From contig QZCP01000457.1 in the NCBI GenBank assembly GCA_003956705.1, positions 183,395 through 247,394 on the forward strand: a DNA stretch of 64,000 nt, written 5' to 3'. The DNA is from Brevipalpus yothersi. Taxonomy: Eukaryota > Arthropoda > Arachnida > Trombidiformes > Tenuipalpidae. The first letter of the stretch is position 1. Each line of letters starts with the position of its first letter. Under the pieces are notes generated by a model, which was not told the DNA's origin, did no database searches, and saw nothing but the letters and a program-made list of their open reading frames with translations. Below, one piece after another: positions 1 through 11,940 of this stretch. Both the position numbers and the translations under genes were made by a program.

Positions 1-1168
1 AGCTTTGAGTAACCAGTTCTTTTATTACCCAAAAGAGAATTTCTTCCTCTGTATTATGGCGGGAATAATGCTGTCAGGTATGATCGTTCAAAAACTGTTG
101 ATGATCTATTATAAGCAAAATCAACGGATGATGAAATGGGTCAGTATTTTTCACCACACATCTATTGATTCAGAAATTTCCGAGAAACAAAAAAGTTTTG
201 GTGCAAAAATGAGAATCTGGCGTGTGAAAAATTTCAAGAGATGTCATATCGTCTTTTTGGCTCTTGCCTTCTATTTGGATCTATGGACATTCGTAACACA
301 TTGTATTTATAATGAAATTGTTTATGTGCTAACAGTTGATTTCTTATGGTGGCTAGGCACTCTCCCATGTTATTACTTTTACGTTACTCAATCTATTGTG
401 TGTCCAATGCTGGCTACTCTCATGTTCGTGAGTTGTGAAATATATCTAGATGAACTATTATCAGATTTAAGTACTCGATCGAATGAGCAACGCTCATTAC
501 AAGGAATAAATGAGCTCAAGAATGAAGTATTGAATATTCTCCATAAGCAGAATTCTCTTTTAAATTTCATGCAACTATGTAACAACTATTGGAAAAATTT
601 AATCGGAATTTCCGTATTATTTGCCATAGTTGGTATAGGCACAATACTTGCGATCACTCCAAGACTTGATGGAGGGGGAAAAACAGTTCTTATAATTGGT
701 ATGATTATCTCAACTTCCACCTTTACTCTATTTTTTCATCTTGGAAATAGAAATTTCAGGAAGGTAAGGTGTATCCAATGGATATCTATTTTGAAGAAGA
801 ACTGAACATTTGCAAATTACAGGTAAAAAAATTGAGAAAAGAGTTGTTTCGCTTCTCAATGGCCCAATTACCAGTAGACATCAGTATCAAGATTCAAGAT
901 CAAACTTATGGATCCGATTATAGAGGAGCTTTCACAGTTTTCGATACAGCTCCACTCTTGAATTATGGCTTGCTAATTGTAAGTTTGGTGGTGTCCTCTT
1001 AACATGATTGATTGATTTTTTTAGTTTCATTCGCGACTATCATTCTCACCTAATAGATTCCATTACTTTTAGATAATTAGCCAATCAATTTCATTCATTT
1101 TTTTCTTAAAGACTCTCCTAGAAATTGCTTGTAGTTCCATGATGGCTCAATTGGCGCTCCGTTCTTGA
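1..1168 (+). CDS. Gustatory receptor-like gene (copy A), 5' end outside window
   Basis: Multi-pass membrane protein of the arthropod gustatory receptor (GR) type, a presumed ligand-gated channel of chemosensory neurons. Exons are 1-763, 823-978 and 1112-1168, with phase-0 introns (GTAAGG, then AG at 821-822; GTAAGT, then AG at 1110-1111). Exon 1 carries hydrophobic helices and the loop LLNFMQLCNNYWKNLIGIS. Exon 2 has RGAFTVFDTAPLLNYGLLI and exon 3 TLLEIACSSMMAQLALRS, together resembling the GR C-terminal signature of a G-x-F segment, the last helix and a Q near the end. The frame is open to the window edge; about 70 N-terminal codons are missing compared with siblings. It is closest to the Polinton-interrupted copy at 16109/31062. 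GR assignment is by overall pattern and intron phase; another divergent 7-helix family is possible. Confidence 0.72.
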
Positions 1169-2620
1169 ATCATTTGATGAAGCATCGTTTTTCATCGAGT
1201 CATCAGTCATTTCAGATGACACATTCAGCGAAAATGTTAGATAAGTTGAGTTGCAAATTAAGAAGTTTCCTGCAAGATTAATATATAATTAATTGATATA
1301 CCTGTTATAATATTTAATATAAAAACTTTGTTGTGTCCATATACTATTTGATAACTCAATGGTTGGAACAGCCCGATTATCTTGAGTATTTAATTTTTTG
1401 GATCATTTTTCCAGTCGAAAGTTTGTATTGTTATTCTCTTGTGGATATCACTTACATATCTGTTCAATTTCTGTACGCTTATTATGAAGTATCGAGTTTG
1501 CCTTACCTTGCCTCATTGATAATATGAATGAACACTTTGATCGGCCCCTTAATTGGGTTCCAGAGGAAGCTTTTGAGTCATTTTAATGAACATTTTTTGA
1601 TGAGCTTAATGAGCAATTTTTCTCCTTCTCTCTTCAACTTTTTTTGTGAGTGAATAGGCTCTGAATTCGTTTAACCTTCAGATCATTGGAATGAGATTCA
1701 AAAAACTGGATAGTTCCCTATGGTTTACTCATAAATTTCGATTGGGAACCAATTCAAAAAGTGGATGGGGCAACGCAAAGTGAACTACCATAATTGTTCA
1801 TTCAAATATCAAGCCCTCATTCGATCTATTGGTAGCAATTGTAATAAGTGAGTTCTTCAGAAGCTGGAAGTGAGCAAAAATCTCCTCAATTGATAGAGAA
1901 GGAATATTTTTCTCAAAAATCGAGTTTGATTTTAAGTTTTCCGCTCCCTTGTTAACCAAAATCTGGCAATGTAAATGAAAATAAACAATATTCTATTTTC
2001 AGGCTATGTTGGTCAGCATTTGAGTTCCCAAACCATGTGGGAGTGAGTTATCAAGAATCTCGGAGTTCTCTCAATCAGCTTATTCTTTGATTGGATTGAA
2101 TCTGGTTGCGAGATTATCACTCTTGCAATAATCAGTAGGCCTATATTATGATAAGAGAGCCAGAGAAATCTTATGGCTTTTCTATTCAGTGAGGAAAAGT
2201 AGTTTTCAAGCAACTGAGTATTTAATGGTACCATGTTGATACTTTTGGCCATGGAGTATTCTGAATGAAGGCATTATCTCCATAATTTCATGCTAGCCAA
2301 CGCTTCTCTGAGAATATGAATGAACAGGAATCAATTACAGATGACGCTCTTTAAAAGTTGTGATGATAAAAAGAGAGAAATATTGGAAAATATTTTGCAA
2401 CAACTCGTAATCGATAGATGCATCTTGAAAATCACAACGCATTTTCAGTGGGATATTGATATGACTCACGAATATATCTACATATTTTCTTGACTTGCAA
2501 TAATATTTTGAGGAGTCACTCGAAAGTATCATCAAAGTCTATTAAAAATCCTTCGTCTAATCGTAACTATCTCAATATTTCTTCACTTGACCAGTACAGT
2601 CTATTTCAATCATAATAGTA
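1169..2620. repeat. Duplicated intergenic segment, copy 1
   Basis: No gene seen. This stretch is homologous along its length to 32055-33442, including the block just upstream of the next GR gene (GTATTCTGAATGAAGGC and following). It is part of a duplicated unit of GR gene, spacer and GR gene. Short ORFs here are not conserved between the two copies. Confidence 0.75.
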
Positions 2621-3990
2621 ATGGAGCATAATGAACCGTCAGATATGGAGTTGATTGACGAATATTTGAGAAAATGGGGAATACCTATTCAGATTGATCG
2701 TCAAAGAAAAGTGCAGTCTTCCAAATTTTTCAAGAATACTGATTATATTTCTTTAATTTTCCTTGTCATTCCCTTCGTCAGATATTCAATTCTCCTGATT
2801 TCTCAGAATAAATTACTCCATAAAGCTTTGAGTAATTATTTATCATATTATCCAGAAGAAAATTTCGTTCTGTGTATGCTCACAGAAATACTGCTGATAG
2901 GTCTGATCGTACAAAAACTGTTGATGATATATTATCAGAGGAATGAACGAATGATGAGATGGGTCTGTAGTTTTCGGTCACCTATCTATCGTTCCTGGAA
3001 GTGCTGCGAAGCAGAAAAGCTTTGGTGAGGCGATGAAAATTTGGCTTGCAAAGAATTTGAAGACTTGCCATCTTATATTCCTGGCTACGACTGCTTATTT
3101 TGAATTATGGATATTCATAACACATTTTATCTACAATGATATTATGTATGTGCTGACAGTTGATCTCTTGTGGTGTCTAGGCAATCTTCTATCTTATTAC
3201 TTTTACGTTACTCAATCTATTGTATGTCCAATGCTGGCTGACCTCATGTTCATATACTGTGGCCAGTGCCTCGATGGCTTATCATCGGACATGAGTAATC
3301 AAGAAATTATAACTAGGTCATTTCGGGAAATTCATAAACTCAGGATTGAATTATTGAATATTCTTCATAAACAAAATTCTGTCTTGAGTTTCATACACCA
3401 ATGTAATAGCTACTGGAAAAATTTGATTGGAATTTCCGTTCTATCTGCTATAATCTGCTTGAGTTTAGGACTTGTGATCTCTCCCAGGCTCGATGAAAGT
3501 GGGAGAACAGCTCTCACAATAGGCTTGGTCATCATCACGGGAACATTCGTTCCATTTTTCTATCTTGGGAGAAGAAATTTCGGGAAGGTAAAGTACAGTA
3601 TATCTGAATCAGATTTCTAGTGAAAAAGAACTAAATCTATCTGTTATAGGTGAAAAAATTGAGGAAAGAGCTAATTCGTTTCTCAACCACCAAATTACCA
3701 GTTGATGTTTGCATCAAGATTCAAGATCAAGCCTATGGATTCGACTTCATAGGAGCTTTCACAGTGTTTGACGCTGCTCCTCTATCGAATTATGGCCTCA
3801 TAATTGTGAGCTATGACTAACTATTTTTGACTTGATCGTATCATTTTTCTTATCGTTCATTGACTAATGTCATCAATTAAGATTCAATTACAAAAATATC
3901 AGTGCACTCATTGAATTCTGTCTCTTCAATCAACAGACTCTTCTAGAAATCGCTTGCAACTCGATGATGGTTCAATTGGCACTGCAATGA
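2621..3990 (+). pseudogene. Gustatory receptor-like gene (copy C) with one frameshift
   Basis: Exons are 2621-3587, 3650-3805 and 3937-3990, with the family's phase-0 introns. The ATG at 2621 begins MEHNEPSDMELIDEYL, as in siblings. Exon 1 is 967 nt, one more than a multiple of three. At about 2976 the sequence TTTTCGGTCAC has an extra G compared with TTTTCGTCAC in the copy at 11941, so the frame ends after ...CCEAEKLW. From 3010 on, the original frame continues to the splice donor without stops (195 codons), so this is the only lesion and it is recent, or it is an assembly error. Exons 2 and 3 are intact and end in TLLEIACNSMMVQLALQ. An AATAAA at 4204-4209 could serve for 3' processing. Confidence 0.72.
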
Positions 3991-5317
3991 AATGTGCACA
4001 ATGTAACAAAGAACACTACAAGATATACTCTTCCGATGTGGGTAAGATTCGAAGCTGGAAAGTTATATCGGTTCTGATAACTATCAGTTTTTCATCTACC
4101 CAAGACATCTGTGCTCTTTGGTTCCGTGAATACTTTGATCATCAATTTCTATCCCATATTAACCACATTCACGACAAAGTATCACTCGTGTCCATCGAAA
4201 TCTAATAAAAAGCTACAGTATCCATCACCTAATGAGGAAATTTTTCATTCTTCTTTGTGACTAACAGAATCAATCAAATGGTTTTGTTGCATAAGCTTCT
4301 AAGTAGTCTTGTTACTGTTTTAACTATCTTGCATCACCGGATCTGAGTTTCTCGTATAAATCAGTAGTGTTCTGAGAATGTTTGGCAGCTTTCGATGAAA
4401 ATATAGATATCATCAAATAATAATACATTCCTCGCATTTTTTAGGGTTGTAAATCTCAACTCTCATGCTGACCATCGTTTTCCCCATTCCGAAAACGGTT
4501 TCCTAGAAGCTGTAAAAAGTCTCACTCATTCTGAAACTTCGATCCCTTCAAAGTGGATTGACTGTATGACATACTCTGATACGATCAAGCATCAACTACA
4601 ATTTGTTAGCACAGGTTTATCTACTATGAACTTTCTATTGCGCTCTTGAATCCAAAGAAAAGCTCCAATCATAATCGATAGTTGTCATGATACACCCAAG
4701 AAGCTTGGTGACCTGAACAAATCTTAGCTCTGATAATTAGGATACTTCATTGCTTGATCTACTAACGGAAACACTTTTTCCATCACGAAATAGCAAACGA
4801 TACTCATTTTCTTTCACTCTTCCTAACAAATTTTTCAAATTCAAATTATTCGAGATACAGCTGAACTGCCATGGATGACTTAGTCCATAAGGCTTCAAAA
4901 GCAAGGGTAAGAGATGAGAACTATTGAAGTCCTCCACAACTTTTCAAGCTCCAAGTACATAGGAAATATTAAATTCAATTTTAAGTATGGAAAAGAAAGT
5001 ATAACAACATACTTTCAAGAATTTATGAGGCTTCTTGCCTTCTCAGTGACAGTATTCAACTTATCTCATTGATTTTTGTTATTGTAAAATGTTTGAAAAC
5101 ATCGAACTGTTTCCAAAACCGATTGCATCGAAAAGATCCCGAAATTTTCTCAGAGTGTTTGAATTTTGCAGGATTTTCATGAACATGTGAATTCCTACAT
5201 CATTAATAATAAATATTTTAGAAAAAAAGAAATTTTCCCAATCTTGTGAATCTTCATTAGTACTGATTCATGAATACTTTTTTCTCTATTCTATGAGCCA
5301 TCATTCATACAGAGAGG
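3991..5317. repeat. GR downstream spacer; segment 4450-5160 recurs twice
   Basis: No gene is supported. The first 230 bases match the 3' flanks of the other plus-strand GR copies. A segment around 4450-5160 recurs at about 15000-15620 and, in part, at 35220-35590. It marks the downstream end of the duplicated GR units. Confidence 0.6.
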
Positions 5318-5605
5318 ATGTCACTGCGAGGCGCATTTTCATTGCTCAAATATTGTCAAACTAAAATGAAACCATACATGAGTCGAAATCTAGATAGCAC
5401 TCATCAAAATAAGAAATCTATCGAGAACCTTTTCAATCAGTTGGAGCACTATGTGGAAAAATTCAAACCATCAGATCATGAAGAAGTTTTCAGAGGAGTT
5501 GAGCTAGCATCACAAATGATCAGTCCACAGAAATGTATGAATTACTCCACACACGTGATGAAATATATCCCGAGATGCATTCAGGAAGCTGTAATAGAAA
5601 ACTGA
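5318..5605 (+). CDS. Hypothetical 95-aa ORF
   Basis: This ORF starts with ATG (MSLRGAFSLLKYCQTK...) and has a balanced, protein-like composition: two cysteines in the C-terminal third, no membrane segment and a charged middle region. No family is recognised. It is followed by several imperfect copies of TGGTCTCATTTTGAT between 5605 and 5820. No homologous copy occurs elsewhere in the window, and no splice partners are obvious. It could be a chance ORF or a fragment of a non-GR gene. Confidence 0.25.
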   Translation: MSLRGAFSLLKYCQTKMKPYMSRNLDSTHQNKKSIENLFNQLEHYVEKFKPSDHEEVFRGVELASQMISPQKCMNYSTHVMKYIPRCIQEAVIEN

Positions 5606-6370
5606 TGTTGCTCTCATTTTGATTAATTTTTAACTGATATTAACTACTGTTTTATTCATTTTGGCTCAAGACAACAAGGATAATTTTTCAAACTCGACTG
5701 TTGGTCTCATTTTGATTCCTGTTTTTCTGATTTTGATTGATGTGTGGTCTCATTTTGCCTTGACTGTAAGATACCGTTGATGTTGATGAATCTGGGGCAC
5801 TAGTTGGTGGATTGGTCTCAGGTTGATCTTTCGATATTTAGAAAAATCCAATCTAAATTAAACGCCAACAAGAAAGAAACTTACAACAGCCGATCAAAGT
5901 ATCATAGAAGGGCATAAAATGGTTGTTAAAGGGGAAGCAGATGTCGCTTTCGATATCACCACCGGAATGGAATGGAACGTCTACCAGAGAATGTTACCTG
6001 AGGTCCATTATGTTTGAAAGTTTGTGCCAATTGGTAATCTCTCCAGCTTTAGAATTTTCAGTGCTCACAGATTGTTCCGAATTTGTGTTGATCCGAATTA
6101 GAATAGATATTGTTCTAATGATGCTTTCATCACTTTCATTCATGCTATATTTGGCTTGATTAGTTAACAAACTTGAGAATAAGACGCATCCTATCTGGTT
6201 TTTGTATGTATACTTGCTAAGACAAAGTATTTCCTCGGCTAACTATGAAAGGGTTCTTCTCTCATGGATCGTTTTCTTTGTTTCAATATTCTTGATTCAT
6301 CTTCTTTTTGTTTCTTTTTTCAGCATCGAGAAATTCTTTCAATTCCTTCACTGGAGTCGATAAATATGAA
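5606..6370. other. Spacer without supported gene
   Basis: Apart from short repeats of GGTCTCATTTTGAT (about 5610, 5703, 5748, with a variant at 5814), nothing is supported here. The small ORF around 5923-6159 shows no recognisable features. Confidence 0.5.
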
Positions 6371-6545
6371 GACACTAAAGAGTATAATAGTTTTTGCTCC
6401 TGATTCTTCAATATATTCCGGAATGTTTCCTGAAAAAGATCTGAAAATAGTAGATTCTCATAGAGCTCAGTTAATTGGTCAAGATTTTTCATGGTGTCCA
6501 GGATCTGGTGAGTGAGCTGTGCTCGCCAGCAATCTGGATATCAAT
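6371..6545 (+). pseudogene. Broken copy of an exon-like sequence (FPEKDLKI family)
   Basis: The plus-strand reading contains MFPEKDLKIVDSHRAQLIG then QDFSWCPGS. It is clearly homologous to the exon-like segment at 15692-15828. Here the splice acceptor is changed (ATTCCGG instead of TTCCCAGG) and a TGA follows the CPGSGE residues, so it is a degenerate copy. The parent protein is not recognised. The pair shows that non-GR material was copied along with the GR units. Confidence 0.45.
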
Positions 6546-7207
6546 CATTTGATCCCAGCATTTTATGCTCTTTAAACTCTGAAGGAGTTTGTAGCCAAAA
6601 ATCCTCCATGATAATACCATAGATTGGATGAATCTCTGAACGGATTGATTCATAATATTAATCATGACAAAAATCAAACGAGCCAGACTTAGCTGTTATA
6701 AATATCTCTCTCTCTCTCGAAATGGGTATAGATAAAGCGAAAACATCGGGCTCACTACATTCAGGCCACCTAGTTGCCAAGTTGGGACCAGGAGTAAATC
6801 TCAACGAAGAATGTCTCACCAAATCTATTCTTCCAGTGACTCAAATTTGATGATTTGATGATTTCGTATTGCATGAAGATTCTCGGGACAGATATATCCT
6901 AAATAATTTCTCTCTATGCAAATCAGTTTCAAATTTATTCTGAATCGTGCAATTCTTTTTGTATGATACATTGAATGTTTATCAGAAGACTATTTTCTAG
7001 TCTATCAGGATCTCATTTCTTGCATGACTGAAACGATATTTTAAGAGGTTGCACTGGAGAGAGAGCCCAATTGCTGATCCATAGATCCTCTTTGAGAGAA
7101 AAACTCGAGGTTGAAACCAAAACAAATTATCAGATTTTGTGAGATGTGAGAGAGAAGATTCGAAACGTTCTCCTCATCAAGAACCGTACACTTAATCAGG
7201 TCACATT
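6546..7207. other. Spacer without supported gene
   Basis: Intergenic AT-rich sequence between the exon-like fragment and the minus-strand GR gene. A short CT run lies near 6704. No coding or RNA signal was recognised. Confidence 0.5.
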
Positions 7208-8553
7208 TCATTGCAGTGCCAATTTAGCCATCATCGAGTTGCAAGCGATCTCTAGTAGAGTCTAGAGGGAATTCAAAAAATTCGGTTTTGAAAAGTTCTA
7301 GCAAAAGAAAATGGAAAATCATTCAAACAAGCTCAAAGGACAAAACTACAGGGTATTACTCACAATCAACAAACCATGGTTTGAAAGTGGAATTGTATCG
7401 AACACTGTGAAAGCACCTCTATAATCAATTCCATAGGTTTGGTCTTGAATTTTGATGGCAGCATTAGCTGGAACTCTAGTCATCAAGGACCGAAACAATT
7501 CGTTCCTCAGCTTGGTCACCTACAAAGAAATTGTTAATTTTTTCTCCACTATTTATATGAGATATATCATACCTTTCTGAAGCTTCCATTTCCTAGAAGA
7601 AAAAATGGAGTGAATTCTATCATTGTCATCAATATTACCATTACAATAATTGACTTGTTACCTCCATCAAGTCTGGGAGTAACCACAAGCATTACGCTCA
7701 TGCATATTATTGCAGATAGAACGAAAATTCCGATCATATTTTTCCAATAATCATTGCATATTTGAATGAAATTCAAGAGAGAGTTGTATTCATGGAGAAC
7801 AGTTGTTATATTCATTTCAGGTGTATTATTTTCTTGAGTCACTCCTACAATCCTATGGCGAGTCATATCTGATGACAAATAATCTAGAGACCTATTACAA
7901 TAAATGAAAACGAAAGAAGCCAGCATTGAGCTCCCGAGAGCTTGAGTGAGATAGAAGAAATATGAAAAAAAGCCAATAAAACACCACAAAACGTCAACTG
8001 TCAATACGTATACGAGGTCATTATATATCAATTGTGTAACAAGCACCCAAAAAGCAAAATACGCAGACATAGCCAAGAAAGTAACATGACATTTTTTGAA
8101 GTTATTTGTACACCACGTTCTTATTTTTGCAGCAATATTTTTTTGTCTCCCAGAAGTGGCAGAAACGGTAGATGCTGGATCAAAGATGCTGATCCATCTC
8201 ATCTTCTGTTCATCTCGTTGATAATAGATCATGAACAATTTTTGCAATATTAAACCTGCCACTAACATACCTGTAAGCATACAGAGGAAAGGATTTTCTT
8301 TACGATGGTAATAGAATTGGTTACTTAGAGCTATGTTCAGAGTTTTATCCATAGAAATCAGGGGGGTTGAATATCTGGCACAATTGATGCAAAGGAAGAT
8401 TAATGAGATATAACCATGTTTCTTGTAGAATGGGGATGATTGAACATTTCTACGCTGATCAATCTGAATGGGTATTCCCCACTTTCTCAAGTATTTATCA
8501 ATCAGTTCAAGATCAGATGATTCATCATCACTTTCCATGGCTGATTGGTTCAT
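7208..8553 (-). CDS. Gustatory receptor-like gene (copy D), intact
   Basis: The only minus-strand GR in the first cluster. Exons on the minus strand are 8553-7573, 7519-7364 and 7261-7208 (donors GTATGA and GTGAGT; acceptors TTTGTAG and CTCTAG), all phase 0, giving 396 aa. It begins MNQSAMESDDESSDLELID; a second ATG at 8538 is equally plausible. About seven hydrophobic helices are visible. Exon 2 contains IQDQTYGIDYRGAFTVFDT and exon 3 TLLEIACNSMMAKLALQ. Glutamine is retained at the end but replaced by lysine in the MMAxLAL motif. No frameshift or stop was found. Presumed chemosensory ion channel in the plasma membrane. Its sequence (SSPFYKKHGYISLIF) is intermediate between the plus-strand cluster and the minus-strand cluster at 45-58 kb. 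Confidence 0.75.
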
Positions 8554-9553
8554 CAAGATCTAAATAAATATAGCTGGTTAAATGACGAAAAAGAATCAAG
8601 CATGTTGAAACCCCTCCTCGAAGGATGGGAATAATACTCAATGCACGAGCATTTGGTGAGAGGACAAATCAAAACGATTTGAGCAACAGCGGTGTTGGAA
8701 AAACATTATTCAAATTGAACATTTCACAGCATATGTAGAAGGCGTCCTATGGACAAAAGTGTCCCACCTGAATCCAATCGATCATTTTAGTGATGTAAAG
8801 CTTCAACTATCACAAAAGTCAAGTTAGTTTTGATCACCTTGCGATTATAACCAATCTGAATCTTGCTTAATTATCTTATAGCACTAGTGGATATCTTGGT
8901 GATCTCAAAATACATTTGCGTGTGTGGATTGATTATTTTATAATTGGAGTTCATTCAGCTTGCGATAATTTCGCAACATGACTTTCATCGATTATGATTG
9001 TAGCTTCTCTTCCAGTTGGAGATCACAATATCAAGGCCATTGTAGATTAGCCTGTACCATCATATGGCAGTTGTTTTCTGATAATACTTGCGCTTTCGGT
9101 GACAATTACTAGGAATTTTCCTAAACTAATTCTGATCGATATGAGAGACTCAAATTTATGCAAAATAGCAAGATACTTTACGCCGCAGAGTATTCTGAAT
9201 GAAGTCTTTATTTCTACAATTTCATGTCAGCGCTTCTCTGCGAACGGAAATGCACAAGAATCAATTACAAATGAGGCTCTATAAAAGATGTGATGATAGA
9301 AAGAATAAGTTATTGGAAAATATTTTGCAACAACTCGTAATCGATATATGCATCCTGATAATCATACAACACAGAAACATTTCCAGAGGGATATGACTCA
9401 AGAATATATCTACATATTTTCTTGACTTGTACTAATATTTTGAGGAGTAACTCGAAAGTATCATTCAAGTGTTATTGAAAATCTCTGATCTGATCATAAC
9501 TATCTTAAGATCCTTTTACATGATCAGTATAGTGTATTCTGATCAGAGTAGCA
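8554..9553. other. Intergenic region between divergent GR genes
   Basis: It separates head-to-head copies D (-) and E (+), so it should hold both promoters. The part from about 9180 to 9553 is homologous to the upstream regions of the GR copies at 2621, 11941 and 33443, that is, a shared 5' flank of the family. No gene is supported. Confidence 0.55.
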
Positions 9554-10919
9554 ATGGAGCGTGAGGAACCGTCAGATACGGAGTTGACTGACGAATATTT
9601 GAGAAAATGGGGAATACCTATTGAGATCGATCGTCAAAGAAAAGTGCAGTCTCACAAATTTTTCGAGAATACTGACTATATTTCTTTAATCTTTCTGGTT
9701 GTTTTCGTTATCAGGTTTTCAATTCTCCTGATCTCCCCGGATAAATCACTCCATAAAGCTCTTGGTAATCATTTTTCATATTATCCGAAAGAAAATTTTG
9801 TTATGTGTATGTTCGTAGAAATTGAGCTGATAGGTTTGATTGTACAAAAACTGTTGATGATAAATTATCAAAAGAATGAACGAATGATGAGATGGATCTG
9901 TGCGTCTGGTCACATATCTATCGTTCCAGGAAGTGCGGTGAAGCAAAAAAGTTTTGGTGAGCAGTTAAAAATTTGGTTTGCCAAGAATTTCAAGACTTTC
10001 CACCGTGTAATTCTGGTCATAACTGCTTATTGTGGCATATGGATATTCATAACACATTGTATTTACGATGATATTATGTATGTGCTGACAGTTGATCTCT
10101 TATGGTCGCTAGGCATTCTTCCATCTTATTACTTTCTGGTTGCTCAAATGATTGTGTGTCCAATGCTGGCTGCTCTCATGTTCATATACTGTGGGCAGTG
10201 CCTCGATGGCTTATCATCAGATACGAGGGCTCAAGAGATTAAAACAAGTTCATTTCGGGAAATCCATAAACTCAGGATTGAATTATTGAATATTCTTCAT
10301 AAACAAAATTCTGTCTTGAGTTTCATACACCAATGTAATAGCTATTGGAAAAATTTAATTGGAATTATCGTTCTATCTGCAATATTCACCTCCAGTTTAG
10401 GACTTGTGACCACTCCCAGGCTGGATGAAGGTGGGAAAACAACTCTCACAATAAGCCTGGCTCTTATCACGATAATATTCGTTCCATTTTTTCATCTTGG
10501 CAATAGAAATTTCGGAAAGGTAAAGTACAGTTGATCTGACTCAGATTCCTGGTGAAAAAGAACTAAACCTATCTGTTGTAGGTAATAAAATTAAGGAAAG
10601 AGCTGTTTCGTTTCTTAGTTGCCAAATTACCACTCGATGTTTCCATCAAGGCTCAAGATCGATCTTATGGACTCGATAACAGAGGTGTTTTCACAGTGTT
10701 TGATACAGCTCCTCTATCGAATTATGGCCTCATAATTGTGAGCTATAACTATGTTTCGACTTGATCGTGTCATTTTTCTTACCTTTCATCGACAAATGTT
10801 ATCAATTAAGATTCAATTACACAAATATCAGTGCACTTATTGAATTCTTTCTCTTCAAACAACAGACTCTTCTAGAAATCGCTTGCAACTCGATGATGGT
10901 TCAATTGGCACTGCAATGA
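9554..10919 (+). CDS. Gustatory receptor-like gene (copy E), intact
   Basis: Exons are 9554-10519, 10582-10737 and 10866-10919, phase-0 introns (GTAAAG and GTGAGC donors), giving 391 aa. The ATG at 9554 gives MEREEPSDTELTDEYLRKWG, the family N-terminus. Multiple hydrophobic helices are present, with the conserved loop HKQNSVLSFIHQCNSYWKNLIGI, then DNRGVFTVFDTAPLSNYGLII in exon 2 and TLLEIACNSMMVQLALQ in exon 3. Exon 2 has unusual substitutions (IKAQDRSYG instead of IQDQTYG). No lesion found. Presumed chemosensory ligand-gated channel, predicted at the dendritic plasma membrane by family. Confidence 0.75.
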
Positions 10920-11390
10920 AATATGGTCTGATTGAGAATGGAATGCCTCAAAGAAAAAAACAAAATATTCCCTTTCAATGTTGGTGAGATTTGAAGCTCG
11001 ATAGGTATATTGGTTCCAACTCTCAGTTTTTATCTATCTAAGACATTTGTGTTCCTTGGTTCCTTAAGCACTTTAACCATCGATTTCCATCTCATATTGC
11101 CTACAAACACTCATTTGGGTTCACCAAGGTCTAATAAAGATCTAGAGCATCCATTATCTGAAGTGGAACATTTTTTATTCTTTCTTGTGATTCACAGAAT
11201 CAATCAAATGTCTTTGTTGCATAATGTTCTGAGCAATCTTGCTATTACTTTTACTATCTTGCATCACCGAATCTGAGTTTCTCGTATTAATCAGTAGTAT
11301 TCTGAGAATGTTTGGCAATTTCTGATCTAATTATGAATATCTCAACACCTTTTCTTATGATCAGTATAGTTTATCCCAATCAGAGTAGTA
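10920..11390. other. 3' flank of GR copy E
   Basis: It matches the downstream regions of copies C, G and I, including an AATAAA at 11134-11139 preceded by TCT. The small ORF at 11010-11276 reflects this repeated non-coding sequence and is not conserved in the siblings. Confidence 0.5.
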
Positions 11391-11565
11391 AAGGAGGTGA
11401 CGAACTTTCAGACATGGAGTTGATCGATGAATATTTGAGAAAATGGGGAATACCTGTTCAGATCGATCGTCAGAGAAGAGTACAGTCTCCCAAATTTTTC
11501 AGGAAGTCCAATTATATTTCTTTAATTTTCCTGCTCCTCTTCTTCATCAAACATTTATTTCTCCT
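11391..11565 (+). pseudogene. GR exon-1 stub (about 58 codons)
   Basis: It is homologous to the first 58 codons of the GR copy near 33416 (GIPVQIDRQRRVQSPKFFR, then IFLLLFFIKH). The family start codon is AAG here, as in that copy. At about 11566 the homology jumps to the 5' flank of a GR gene (GTATTCTGAATGGAAGC), which leads into copy G. The stub therefore looks like the remnant of a gene deleted by unequal exchange between 5' regions. Not functional. Confidence 0.75.
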
Positions 11566-11940
11566 TTGTGGCAGTGATGAAGTATTCTGAATGGAAGCTT
11601 TATCTCCACAATTTTATGTTAGCCAGCGCTTCTCTGAGAATAGGAATGAACAAGAATTAATTAAGATGGGGCCACATAAATGTTATCATGATAGAAAGTT
11701 ATTGGAAAATATTCATCAACAACTCGTAATCGATATATGCATCTTGATAATCATAAAACATTTCCAGAGGGAGGTTGATATGACTCACGAATATATTTCC
11801 ATATTTTCATGACTCGCATTAATATTTTGAGGAGTCACTCGAAGGTATCATCCAAGTGTTATTGAAAATCACTGATCTAACCATAACTATCTTAATATCT
11901 CTTCACTTGACCAGTACAGTCTATTCCAATCAGAGTAGTG

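Noticed and set aside
1333..1527. 64-codon hydrophobic ORF 3' of GR copy A
   Set aside because: The duplicate region (about 32210-32330) does not keep this frame, and there are no splice signals that would join it to the GR gene.
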